DNA of 15,069 bases from JALYOK01 sp031419835 (lineage in GTDB: Bacteria > Pseudomonadota > Gammaproteobacteria > Burkholderiales > JALYOK01): the NCBI GenBank assembly GCA_031419835.1, contig JANOLP010000253.1, positions 1 to 15,069 on the forward strand, written 5' to 3'. Positions 6,949 to 14,497 of the stretch are shown here, in pieces. Made by a program: the position numbers and the translations under genes. The notes beneath the pieces are model-generated. The model saw only the letters and a program-made list of their open reading frames with translations, had not been told where the DNA came from and ran no database searches. Every line of letters begins with the position of its first letter. The first letter of the stretch is position 1.

Positions 6949-8283
6949 GTGATAAAGTTTCACCAGATAACCAACGCGGAACACATCGTGAGCGGCCCCA
7001 ACTATTTTGGATTCGATACCCTAAGCCTGCACGCGGGCGCGCAGCCTGATCCAGCCACCGGCGCGCGCGCGACGCCTATTTATCAGAGCACGTCGTTTGT
7101 ATTTAAAGACAGTGATCATGCGGCCTCACTGTTCAACATGGAGCGTCCCGGCCATGTGTATTCGCGCATTTCCAATCCAACCGTCGCGGTGTTGGAAGAA
7201 CGCGTTGCGGCGCTGGAAGGCGGTGCGGGCGCGATTGCGACCGCGAGCGGCCAAGCGGCGATGCATCTCGCGATTGCGACATTGATGGGTGCGGGCAGCC
7301 ATATCGTTGCGAGCCGAGCGTTGTATGGCGGTTCGCATAATTTGTTGGCATACACCTTGCCCCGCTTCGGCATTGAGGCCACGTTTGTTAATCCACGTGA
7401 TCTTGATGCGTGGCGCGCCGCGATTCGTCCGAATACGCGCTTGCTGTTTGGTGAAACCTTAGGCAATCCTGGCCTCGATGTTTTAAACATTCCAAAGATT
7501 TCCAATATCGCCCACGAAGCAAACGTGCCGCTGTTAGTCGATGCCACATTCACGACGCCTTATTTGATGCAGCCATTAGATCTTGGCGCCGATTTGATTT
7601 TCCATTCGGCGACAAAATTTCTTTGCGGCCACGGCACGGTGGTCGGCGGCGTATTAGTCGATGGTGGAAAATTCGATTGGCTAGCGTCGGACAAATTCCC
7701 GACCCTGAGCGAAGAATATTCGGGCTTTCACGGCATGACCTTCGCCGAAGAATCGCCGACGCTGGCTTTCTTCCTGCGCGCGCGGCGCGAAGGCATCCGC
7801 GATTTCGGCGCGTGCATGGCGCCAATGACGGCGTTCCAAATTTTGCAAGGCATCGAAACACTTTCGCTGCGCATGGAAAAACACGTCAGCAATACGCGCA
7901 AAATCGTCGAATTTCTCGCGGCGAATCCGGCGGTCGAATCGGTGTCCTATCCCGAGTTGCCGCATCATCCCGATCACGAGCTCGCGAAGACATTGCTGCC
8001 GAAGGGCTGCGGCGCGGTGTTTAGTTTCAACATCAAAGGCAACCGCGCGTCGGGCAAACGCTTCATCGAAACGCTAAAGATTTTTTCTCACCTCGCCAAC
8101 GTGGGCGACGCGAAATCCTTGGTGATTCATCCAGCCAGCACGACGCATTTTCGGATGGATGAAGTGGCGCTGAAGTCCGCGGGCATTGCGGAAGGCACCG
8201 TTCGGTTGTCGGTTGGATTGGAAAATGTGAGCGATCTTGTTGACGATCTCAGCCGAGCTTTGAAAGCTTCCCAACGTGGTTAG
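6949..8283 (+). CDS. metY: O-acetylhomoserine sulfhydrylase (aminocarboxypropyltransferase), PLP-dependent
   Basis: Cys/Met-metabolism PLP enzyme, most like MetY, which makes homocysteine from O-acetylhomoserine and sulfide in methionine synthesis. The PLP lysine is K223 in HSATKFLCGHGT. Other family marks: PIYQSTSF (43-50), VYSRISNPT (70-78) with the phosphate-binding Y71 and R73 from the neighbouring subunit, ASGQAAMH (99-106), and D198 in VDATFTTP stacking on the cofactor. Length (444 aa) matches MetY (~430) better than MetB/MetZ (~390-400), and the internal segment around 235-265 is MetY-like. The GTG at 6949 has no visible ribosome site; a second GTG at 6988 (giving MSGPNYFGFDTLSLHAG) has a weak GGAA before it and fits the family N-terminus well, so the true start may be 6988. 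A MetZ-type succinyl substrate cannot be fully excluded. Confidence 0.88.
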   Translation: MIKFHQITNAEHIVSGPNYFGFDTLSLHAGAQPDPATGARATPIYQSTSFVFKDSDHAASLFNMERPGHVYSRISNPTVAVLEERVAALEGGAGAIATASGQAAMHLAIATLMGAGSHIVASRALYGGSHNLLAYTLPRFGIEATFVNPRDLDAWRAAIRPNTRLLFGETLGNPGLDVLNIPKISNIAHEANVPLLVDATFTTPYLMQPLDLGADLIFHSATKFLCGHGTVVGGVLVDGGKFDWLASDKFPTLSEEYSGFHGMTFAEESPTLAFFLRARREGIRDFGACMAPMTAFQILQGIETLSLRMEKHVSNTRKIVEFLAANPAVESVSYPELPHHPDHELAKTLLPKGCGAVFSFNIKGNRASGKRFIETLKIFSHLANVGDAKSLVIHPASTTHFRMDEVALKSAGIAEGTVRLSVGLENVSDLVDDLSRALKASQRG

Positions 8284-8303
8284 GATATTGATGGTAGCTA
8301 CCC

Positions 8304-8413
8304 GTCTCCTCCCCTTCAAGGGGAGGATTAAGGTGGGGATGGGTCTCGCACCGGACGCAAGAAAAAACATGACCCATCCCCATCCCAACCTTCCACTTGA
8401 AGGGGAGGGGGTT
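8304..8413. repeat. palindromic dispersed repeat, family B copy 1
   Basis: Long imperfect inverted repeat: the left arm (about 8304-8345) contains CTCCCCTTCAAGGGGAG and GGGGATGGGTC, and the right arm (8371-8413) contains their inverses, GACCCATCCCC and CTTGAAGGGGAGGGGG. Each arm has its own small palindrome (CCTTCAAGG), giving a nested cruciform. It fills most of the gap between metY and the hydrolase gene. The second copy is at 13038-13132. Confidence 0.88.
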
Positions 8414-8437
8414 TACTTTTTCATGTAGTGAAAAATA

Positions 8438-9232
8438 ATGAAACTCACGGTTCGATCTGAAGAAACATTTATCTACACCGCAGGTCGCGATATTGATCGC
8501 AACTTGCCCAGTGTTCTGTTCCTTCACGGCGCGGCAAACGATCACAGCGTGTGGGCATTGCAAAGCCGCTATTTTGCCTACCATGGCTGGAACGCGCTTG
8601 CAGTGGACTTGCCAGGGCATGGCGCCTCAAACGGCAAGCCCCATGCGGCTGTTGGCGCGATGGCCGATTGGATTTTTGCGTTGTTAGGCGAATTGAATCT
8701 CGAAACGGTCAGTCTGGTCGGCCACAGCATGGGCTCCCTCGCCGCGCTTGAAACCGCCGCGCGTTATCCGCAAAAAATCAGCAAACTGGTGATGGTCGGC
8801 ACGGCAGTACCGATGGCCGTGTCGGATACTTTGCTCGATGCCGCCATCGGCAACGATCATTCCGCGTTCGACATGGTGAACATTTGGGGCCACACCGCCG
8901 CCGCGCAAATCGGCAGCAATCCGCTGCCGGGCGTATGGATGGCAGGCGATTTTTTGCGCCTGCTGGAAAAATCGAAACGCGATGTGCTCGGCAACGATTT
9001 GAAAGCCTGCAACGATTACAAGGACGGTATCGCCGCCGCGGCGAAAGTGATTTGTCCAACGCTATTATTGCTTGGCAAACAAGACATGATGACCTCGCCG
9101 AAAATGACGAAAGAAGTGACGAGCACCTTGAAGGATTGCCGCGTTGTGGTGCTCGATCGAGCGGGGCACATTCCGATGGCGGAAGAGCCTGACGCGACGT
9201 TAGATGCGTTGAAACAATTTTTGAATTTATAA
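8438..9232 (+). CDS. alpha/beta hydrolase-fold enzyme
   Basis: 264-aa serine hydrolase of the alpha/beta fold. Visible triad: nucleophile S97 in GHSMGS (95-100), acid D216 in LLGKQDMMTS, and H244 in DRAGHIPMAEEP. The oxyanion segment is LFLHGAANDH (27-36), with VDLPGHGAS (56-64) after strand 4. Such enzymes cleave esters, amides or C-C bonds in small carbon compounds; the sequence gives no firm substrate. No signal peptide is visible, so it should be cytoplasmic. The ATG at 8438 follows the family B repeat with no clear ribosome site. It is on the same strand as metY but separated by 154 bases including the repeat, so co-transcription is uncertain. The downstream neighbour is convergent. Confidence 0.9.
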   Translation: MKLTVRSEETFIYTAGRDIDRNLPSVLFLHGAANDHSVWALQSRYFAYHGWNALAVDLPGHGASNGKPHAAVGAMADWIFALLGELNLETVSLVGHSMGSLAALETAARYPQKISKLVMVGTAVPMAVSDTLLDAAIGNDHSAFDMVNIWGHTAAAQIGSNPLPGVWMAGDFLRLLEKSKRDVLGNDLKACNDYKDGIAAAAKVICPTLLLLGKQDMMTSPKMTKEVTSTLKDCRVVVLDRAGHIPMAEEPDATLDALKQFLNL

Positions 9233-9254
9233 GGCGCCAGCAAATTCCTGCTTT

Positions 9255-9283
9255 GTCATTGCGAGCGAAGCGAAGCAATCTCG
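9255..9283. repeat. dispersed repeat, family C copy 2 (half element)
   Basis: GTCATTGCGAGCGAAGCGAAG followed by CAATCTCG matches one arm of the family C palindrome at 6806-6901; the inverse arm is not present nearby. It contains the stop and the last eight codons of the ParA-like gene. Confidence 0.85.
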
Positions 9284-9729
9284 ATTTTTTGTTGGCGGCA
9301 AACAACGCGATTGCCGACGACCGCCACTTGGCTTTCGCCTTTCTTGATTGGTTTTTCTTTCAGTAATTCGGCAATAAAATGTTGCGTTGCTTCCATATCG
9401 AATGCCGAAGGTGCAACGGGCACGACCACCAATTCAACGCGACGCACTAAATTCGTTAACTTTTCGCCGTGAACCCCCGCGGGGGAATCGACAACGGTCC
9501 AATCGGCGTCAAAGGCCTTTATTTCCTTTTTATCCGTCGTCGCGGTCCAGGCCATAATGTGCGGCGCTGTTTCGGACCTGCGCACTAGCCAGTTCGCGGC
9601 CGATTGTTGCCGATCCATGTCGGCAAGCACAACGCGCTTTCCCTGAGCGGCGAAAAATCCGGCGAGATTGGTCGCGATGGTAGTTTTGCCGCTACCGCCC
9701 TTGGGGTTGACGACCAGAATTGAGCGCAT
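9256..9729 (-). CDS. ParA/MinD-family ATPase, 3' end replaced by a repeat
   Basis: Deviant Walker-type ATPase of the ParA family, 157 aa from the ATG at 9729, which has AGGAG (9739-9743) 9 bases upstream. P-loop KGGSGKTT at 10-17 with signature lysine, switch I-like LADMDRQQSAANW (36-48), and Walker B-like WTVVDSPAG. ParA proteins position plasmids, chromosomes or protein clusters; single small ones often lack a ParB partner, and none is next to this gene. Complete relatives are about 200 aa or more. Here homology ends near VAVVGNRV, and the last residues, EIASLRSQ, are encoded by the family C repeat, which also supplies the TGA. The C-terminal helices are therefore missing and the protein is probably non-functional or altered. 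Divergent from the CoA-transferase gene. Confidence 0.82.
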   Translation of the reverse strand: MRSILVVNPKGGSGKTTIATNLAGFFAAQGKRVVLADMDRQQSAANWLVRRSETAPHIMAWTATTDKKEIKAFDADWTVVDSPAGVHGEKLTNLVRRVELVVVPVAPSAFDMEATQHFIAELLKEKPIKKGESQVAVVGNRVVCRQQKIEIASLRSQ

Positions 9730-9738
9730 CGATTGGGA

Positions 9739-9743
9739 CTCCT
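9739..9743 (-). promoter_or_regulatory. ribosome binding site deciding the start of the ParA-like gene
   Basis: AGGAG on the minus strand, 9 bases before ATG 9729. It selects the start immediately before MRSILVVNPKGGSGKTT over a longer reading frame beginning at 9828. Confidence 0.75.
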
Positions 9744-9828
9744 CGCGCAGAATTATATGCCAAAGGCCATGGCAACTCGTCGTGGCGACCTGGTAAAATT
9801 CCTCTTCCAACTTATCAGATACGAACAA

Positions 9829-11043
9829 ATGAAATCAGCAGGCCCTCTCTCGGGTGTCAAAGTAATCGAAATGGGTCAGCTCATCGCTGGGCCGTTTTGC
9901 GGCAAGATTTTGGCGGAATTCGGTGCAGAAGTAATCAAGATCGAACCGCCAGCGACTGCGGATTCGGAAGGCGGCGATCCGCTTCGCACTTGGCGGCAGA
10001 TGCACAACGGTACATCGCTGTGGTGGTCGCTGCAGGCGCGTAACAAAAAATCCGTTGCGGTGAATTTGCGCGTCAAGGAAGGCCAAGAGATCATCCGCAA
10101 GCTCGTGAAAGATGCCGATATCTTGATCGAAAATTTTCGTCCCGGCGCGCTGGAAAAATGGCATCTCGGCTGGGAACAACTTTCCGCAATCAACCCAAAG
10201 CTAGTCATGGTGCGGCTCTCCGGCTATGGGCAAACGGGGCCGTACAAAGACCGCCCCGGCTTCGGCATGATTGGCGAGGCGATGGGCGGAATTCGCAATA
10301 TAACCGGCTATCCCGATCGCGCCCCGGTACGCGTCGGCGTGAGCCTCGGCGACGCGCTCGCCGCGATGTACGGCGCGATCGGCGCGCTGATGGCGCTGCA
10401 TCATCGCAACGTAAACGGCGGCAATGGCCAAGTCGTCGATGTCGCGTTATACGAGGCGGTGTTTAGTTTGATGGAATCGATGTTGCCGGAATTCGGCATG
10501 ACCGGTTTCATTCGCGAGCGCACCGGCAGCTCGCTGCCGGGCATCGTACCGTCGAATAGCTACACAACCAAAGACGACAAATATGTCCTCATCGGCGGCA
10601 ACGGCGACAGCATTTTCAAACGCTTTATGCATGCCATCGGCCGCAGCGACATGGCGAACGATCCCGCCATCACGAACAACGCCGGGCGCTTCGCGCAAAC
10701 CGAACGGATCGAAAAAGTCATCGGCGATTGGTGTGCGAGTCACGATCTGGCGCATGTGCTAAAGGTGCTGGAAGAAGCGGAAGTCCCGAGCGGCAGCATC
10801 TATAACATTCAAGACATCATGCGCGATGTACACTATCAAGCACGGGATATGATTCAGAAACATAAGCTCAGTGACGGCCAAGAAATTGCTTTGCCGGGAA
10901 TCGTGCCAAAATTTACCGAGACGCCCGGCGAAACGAAATGGCTTGGGCCGAAACTCGGCGAGCACACGCAGGAAATTTTGCAAAGCATCGGCTACAGCGA
11001 CGCGCAGCAAACGCAATTACGCAACACAGGAGTCATAGGATGA
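9829..11043 (+). CDS. class III CoA-transferase (CaiB/BaiF family)
   Basis: 404-aa enzyme that moves CoA between carboxylic acids. Family features: GPLSGVKVIEMGQLIAGPF at the N-terminus, IKIEPP (37-42), NLRVKEG, ENFRPGALEKW (101-111) and RLSGYGQTGPY (129-139). The catalytic aspartate is D175 in GVSLGDALAA, which forms the aspartyl-CoA anhydride in this family. The family start matches ATG 9829; the frame is open back to a TTG at 9733, but that part is unlike the family and overlaps the divergent promoter region. The stop overlaps the start of the HMG-CoA lyase-like gene (ATGA at 11040), so the two are translationally coupled. By context it should activate a dicarboxylic or hydroxy-acid so the lyase can cleave it. 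Substrate unknown. Confidence 0.93.
   Translation: MKSAGPLSGVKVIEMGQLIAGPFCGKILAEFGAEVIKIEPPATADSEGGDPLRTWRQMHNGTSLWWSLQARNKKSVAVNLRVKEGQEIIRKLVKDADILIENFRPGALEKWHLGWEQLSAINPKLVMVRLSGYGQTGPYKDRPGFGMIGEAMGGIRNITGYPDRAPVRVGVSLGDALAAMYGAIGALMALHHRNVNGGNGQVVDVALYEAVFSLMESMLPEFGMTGFIRERTGSSLPGIVPSNSYTTKDDKYVLIGGNGDSIFKRFMHAIGRSDMANDPAITNNAGRFAQTERIEKVIGDWCASHDLAHVLKVLEEAEVPSGSIYNIQDIMRDVHYQARDMIQKHKLSDGQEIALPGIVPKFTETPGETKWLGPKLGEHTQEILQSIGYSDAQQTQLRNTGVIG
11028..11032 (+). promoter_or_regulatory. ribosome binding site of the HMG-CoA lyase-like gene
   Basis: AGGAG located 7 bases before the ATG at 11040, inside the end of the CoA-transferase gene; it fixes the start of the next gene. Confidence 0.8.
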
Positions 11044-11972
11044 AACAACGAATTTATGTAAATGACGTCGCCGTGCGCGATGGTTTTCAAATCGAGCGCG
11101 ATTTTGTGCCGACGGAAACGAAAGTTGCGTTGATCGATGAGTTGTCGCAGACGGGGCTGGCGAAAATCGAGGTGACGTCGTTTGTATCGCCGAAAGCGAT
11201 TCCGAATATGCGCGACGCGGAACAAGTCCTGAACCTCATCGATCGCGTTCCGGATGTGATCTACTCGGCGTTGGTTCCCAATGTGCGCGGTGTCGAACGC
11301 GCGATGCAGTGCAATGTCGACGAAATTAATTTATTTTGTTCCGCATCGGAAAGCCACAATCGCGCCAACGTCAACCGTACCGTCGCGCAATCGGTGCAAG
11401 GTTTCGGCGACATCATGCAAGCGTTGAGCGGCAACGATATCAAGGTGAACTGCAGCATTTCCACGGCGTTCGGTTGTCCGTTCGAGGGCGATGTGGCGCC
11501 GGAAAAAATTTACGCGTTGGTCGAACAGTTTATCGCGCTTGGCTTCGACGGCGTAACTATCGCCGACACCACCGGCATGGCGAATCCGAAACAGGTGCGC
11601 GAACTGATGACGGAAATCGCCAAACGTTTTCCTGACATCGAACACACTTTGCATTTCCACAACACGCGTGGCATGGGTCTGGCGAATGTCATGGCAGGGT
11701 TGGACGCGGGTGTGGTGCGCTACGATGCCTCGCTTGGCGGCCTCGGCGGTTGTCCCTTTGCGCCCGGCGCATCCGGCAACATTTGCACGGAAGACTTGGT
11801 GCACATGCTCGAAGCGATGGGCTATAACACCGGCGTGAATCTTGACCGCCTGCTTAAAGCGGCGCGCCGCGTGCCCGGAATCGTCGGCCACGACGTGCCA
11901 GGCCAGGTGTTGAAAGCTGGCAAATCGACGGAGTTGCATTCGCTGAGCAGCGTCGGTTCGTCCGCCGGTTGA
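11040..11972 (+). CDS. hydroxymethylglutaryl-CoA lyase family protein
   Basis: TIM-barrel lyase of the HMG-CoA lyase/DRE-TIM family, 310 aa. It would cleave a 3-hydroxy-3-substituted glutaryl-type CoA (in the classical enzyme HMG-CoA) to acetyl-CoA and a keto acid. Seen: R13-D14 in VAVRDGFQIE (catalytic Arg and metal Asp; classical enzymes read VGPRDGLQ), metal-binding H205 and H207 in HFHNTRG, the signature GLGGCPFAPGASGN with catalytic C238, and N247. ATG 11040 overlaps the CoA-transferase stop; the kinase gene begins four bases after this stop. The Leu-to-Phe and Gly/Pro changes beside the catalytic Arg leave room for a different acyl group, and the pairing with a CoA-transferase suggests an acid activated by CoA transfer. 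Confidence 0.92.
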   Translation: MKQRIYVNDVAVRDGFQIERDFVPTETKVALIDELSQTGLAKIEVTSFVSPKAIPNMRDAEQVLNLIDRVPDVIYSALVPNVRGVERAMQCNVDEINLFCSASESHNRANVNRTVAQSVQGFGDIMQALSGNDIKVNCSISTAFGCPFEGDVAPEKIYALVEQFIALGFDGVTIADTTGMANPKQVRELMTEIAKRFPDIEHTLHFHNTRGMGLANVMAGLDAGVVRYDASLGGLGGCPFAPGASGNICTEDLVHMLEAMGYNTGVNLDRLLKAARRVPGIVGHDVPGQVLKAGKSTELHSLSSVGSSAG

Positions 11973-11976
11973 TTGC

Positions 11977-12990
11977 GTGGAAGTTTTAACGGCGCAGTCG
12001 CAAGCCGTTATAACATCGTCACTGCAAACACTTGGCTTAATCACAGCAAACGAATCCGTCACAATGTCGCCGCTCACCGGCGGCGTGTCGTCGGATATTT
12101 GGAAAGTGCAATTGCCCTCTGGCGCGGTATGCGTGAAGCGGGCCCTGCCGCAACTTCGCGTTAAGCAGTTGTGGGAAGCGCCGGTTCAGCGTAATCGTTT
12201 TGAGGTCGCGTACCTGCGCTTCGCGCAAAATGTGGTTCCTGGCGCGGTTCCGAAAGTGCTTGCGCACGACGAAACGGCGGGGCTATTCGTGATGGAATAT
12301 TTGGAACCGCGCCAACATCCAGTCTGGAAGTTTCAGTTGCGCGATGGCATCGTAGATCTGAATACCGCGCGCATGGTTGGCGCGCAAATGGGACGAATCC
12401 ACAGCGCGAGCGCGAACGATGCAAATATCGCCGCGCAGTTTCCCACCGACGACATTTTCTATTCGATTCGACTCGAACCTTATCTCGATGCGACGGCGCG
12501 TGTTCACGCGGATCTCGCGCCGCGGCTGAAGGAATTGGTCGACACAACGTTCAACGCCAAGCGCGTTTTGGTTCACGGCGATATCGCACCGAAAAATATT
12601 TTAGTCGGGCCGAATCGGCCCATATTTCTGGATTGTGAGTGTGCCTGGTTCGGCGATCCCGCGTTTGATTTGGCGTTTTGTTTGAATCACCTGCTACTGA
12701 AATGTTTGTGGCATCCGGCCGCGCGCGCCGAATTTCTCAATGCATTTATAGCGCTCGCGGAGAGTTATTTACCTTACGTCAATTGGGAATCTCGCACAGC
12801 TATGGAACAACGCACCGCGCACCTATTGCCGGGCTTATTCCTCGCGCGCGTCGATGGCAAATCGCCGGTGGAGTATTTGACCGACGAAGGCGATAAGAAC
12901 AAAGTGCGGCACTGTGCTCGAAAATTATTGATGGAACCAGTAAGCACCCTCGATAAAATTCGCGACGCTTGGCAAGGTGAACTTGTGTAG
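11977..12990 (+). CDS. APH-fold small-molecule kinase (phosphotransferase family)
   Basis: 337-aa cytoplasmic kinase of the aminoglycoside-phosphotransferase/choline-kinase/methylthioribose-kinase fold. The nucleotide loop is PLTGGVSSDIWKV (32-44) with the ATP-binding lysine K54 in VCVKRA. The catalytic loop is VHGDIAPKNILV (199-210) with D202 and N207, and the metal motif is FLDCECAWFGDPAFDLAF (218-234), comparable to D-x-E with D227 downstream. Such enzymes phosphorylate a hydroxyl on small metabolites or antibiotics; acceptor specificity cannot be read from sequence. The GTG start at 11977 lies four bases after the lyase stop, so it belongs to the same operon; the next ATG (12064) would cut into the first conserved loop. 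A resistance role is unlikely given the metabolic neighbours, but this is inference. Confidence 0.85.
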   Translation: MEVLTAQSQAVITSSLQTLGLITANESVTMSPLTGGVSSDIWKVQLPSGAVCVKRALPQLRVKQLWEAPVQRNRFEVAYLRFAQNVVPGAVPKVLAHDETAGLFVMEYLEPRQHPVWKFQLRDGIVDLNTARMVGAQMGRIHSASANDANIAAQFPTDDIFYSIRLEPYLDATARVHADLAPRLKELVDTTFNAKRVLVHGDIAPKNILVGPNRPIFLDCECAWFGDPAFDLAFCLNHLLLKCLWHPAARAEFLNAFIALAESYLPYVNWESRTAMEQRTAHLLPGLFLARVDGKSPVEYLTDEGDKNKVRHCARKLLMEPVSTLDKIRDAWQGELV

Positions 12991-13037
12991 TGCTTGATTT
13001 TGATTACGAGTGATTCGCGAAAGGTGGCCGACAAAGT

Positions 13038-13132
13038 CCCTTCCCCTTCAAGGGGAAGGTTAGGATGGGGATGGGTCTAACGCTGCAAGCCGCAACACCC
13101 ATCCCCACCCTGCCCTCCCCTTCAAGGGGAGG
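13038..13132. repeat. palindromic dispersed repeat, family B copy 2
   Basis: Left arm (13038-13076) contains CTTCCCCTTCAAGGGGAAGG and GGGGATGGGT; right arm (13095-13132) contains ACCCATCCCC and CTCCCCTTCAAGGGGAGG. Same nested arrangement as 8304-8413. It sits between the kinase gene and the enolase paralogue. Confidence 0.88.
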
Positions 13133-13168
13133 AACGCTTCGTCAATTGCGACGCGGTACACTACCTAG

Positions 13169-14452
13169 ATGAGCGATACGACAATCAAACAAGTATTGGG
13201 CCGACGTGTTTGGGATTCGCGTGGCCGTCCGACAGTGGAAGCCGAAGTGTATTTGACCGGCGGCGCCATCGGCCGCGCGATCGCACCGGCCGGCGCATCG
13301 ACCGGCAGCGGCGAGGCGCTCGATTTGCGCGACGGTGGTAGTAAGCTTGGCGGCTTCGACGTGCGAACTGCGGTCGACAACGTGAATAACCAAATCGCCG
13401 ACGCATTGGGAGGCATGGACGCCGCGGATCAGACGCTGATCGATCAATCACTGATCGCGCTGGATGGCACGCCCAACAAAAGAATTCTCGGCGGCAATGC
13501 CTCGATCGCCGCATCCATGGCTGTTCTTCAGGCGGCTGCCGCGTCGAATCAGGTGCCGCTGTGGCGCTATCTCGCAGGAAATAACGACATCGTCATGCCG
13601 TTACCGGAAATCCAGATTTTTGGCGGCGGCGCGCACGCCGGGCGGCGCGTCGACATTCAAGACTTCATGGTTGCCGCGCCGGGCGCGGAAAATGTCGACG
13701 AGGCGTTGGAATGGACCGCGGAAATTTATCTTGCCGCGGGCAAACTGATGGCCGAGCGCGGATTGCTCTACGGTGTCGCCGATGAAGGCGGTTATTGGCC
13801 GGCCTTTTCGACGAACGAAGAAGCGTTGGAGATGCTGATTCGCGCGATCGAGAAAGCGGGGTTGATTCCTAAAAATCAAATTGTTATCACACTCGATATT
13901 GCGGCGAGCGAATTCGGAAAAAACGGCCGCTACAAAATAGGCTTAGAAAAAAAGGAGCTTGATTCTGACGGTATGTCAGAAATGCTCGGCCGCTGGCTGG
14001 AAAAATATCCGATTGCATCTATCGAAGATCCGCTTGCCGAGGACGACGAAGCGGGATTGAAAAAATTTACCACCGCGTTTGGTTCGCGCTCGCAAATCGT
14101 CGGGGACGACTATTTGGTCACAAACGCAGATCGCGTAACTCATGCGGCGAAAATCGGCGCGTGCAACGCCGTGCTCATAAAACCAAACCAAGCCGGCACC
14201 ATCACGGAAACCTATGCTGCCTGGAGAGCCGCTCAGGACGCAGGGTTTGGGGCCATTGTCTCGGCGCGCTCGGGCGAAACGGAGGACGTAATCATTTGTC
14301 ATCTCGCGGTCGGCTGGGGCGTGAAGCAAATTAAAGTCGGCTCGTTTTCGCGCTCCGAACGGATGGCGAAATGGAACGAGTTACTGAGAATTCAATCGGC
14401 GAATGCCATTCGGCCGGGTTTTGTGGGCCGCGTTCCGTATGCGAAAAGCTAA
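13169..14452 (+). CDS. enolase paralogue with altered active-site residues
   Basis: 427-aa protein of the enolase family, alignable from VLGRRVWDSRGRPTVEAEV to the C-terminus. Retained: loop GAST (38-41 region), H156 in GGGAHA, E206 in ADEGG, metal ligands D243 (LDIAASEF), E286 (SIEDPL) and D313/D314 (VGDDYLVTN), base K338 (LIKPNQ), R367-S368, and K389 (QIKVGS). Changed: the histidine in canonical SHRSGETED is A366 (SARSGETED), the conserved glutamate in VDIQEFM is D165 (VDIQDFM), and canonical NIINGGAHADN reads FGGGAHAGRR. It is unlikely to be the housekeeping glycolytic enzyme, which usually lies next to pyrG. An enolase homologue with a different reaction is known (carboxyphosphonoenolpyruvate synthase), so a new substrate is plausible. 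No clear ribosome site precedes ATG 13169. It follows the kinase operon on the same strand, after 178 bases with a repeat. Confidence 0.88.
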   Translation: MSDTTIKQVLGRRVWDSRGRPTVEAEVYLTGGAIGRAIAPAGASTGSGEALDLRDGGSKLGGFDVRTAVDNVNNQIADALGGMDAADQTLIDQSLIALDGTPNKRILGGNASIAASMAVLQAAAASNQVPLWRYLAGNNDIVMPLPEIQIFGGGAHAGRRVDIQDFMVAAPGAENVDEALEWTAEIYLAAGKLMAERGLLYGVADEGGYWPAFSTNEEALEMLIRAIEKAGLIPKNQIVITLDIAASEFGKNGRYKIGLEKKELDSDGMSEMLGRWLEKYPIASIEDPLAEDDEAGLKKFTTAFGSRSQIVGDDYLVTNADRVTHAAKIGACNAVLIKPNQAGTITETYAAWRAAQDAGFGAIVSARSGETEDVIICHLAVGWGVKQIKVGSFSRSERMAKWNELLRIQSANAIRPGFVGRVPYAKS

Positions 14453-14497
14453 GTACGGCAAACTTAACGTTGGATCGTATTAGCATTTTGATGTCGA

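Noticed and set aside
8304..8413. CRISPR array
   Set aside because: There are only two inverted arms, no regular direct repeats with unique spacers, and no cas genes.
8778..9305. 175-residue minus-strand frame over the hydrolase gene
   Set aside because: Its start lies in the family C repeat and the rest is antisense to the alpha/beta hydrolase, whose catalytic motifs are clear.
11331..12077. 248-residue open frame on the minus strand
   Set aside because: It is antisense to the well-supported HMG-CoA lyase-like and kinase genes, with composition typical of a shadow frame and no recognisable domain.
11977..12990. Aminoglycoside resistance gene
   Set aside because: It shares only the kinase fold; the operon context is metabolic and the fold is common among unrelated small-molecule kinases.
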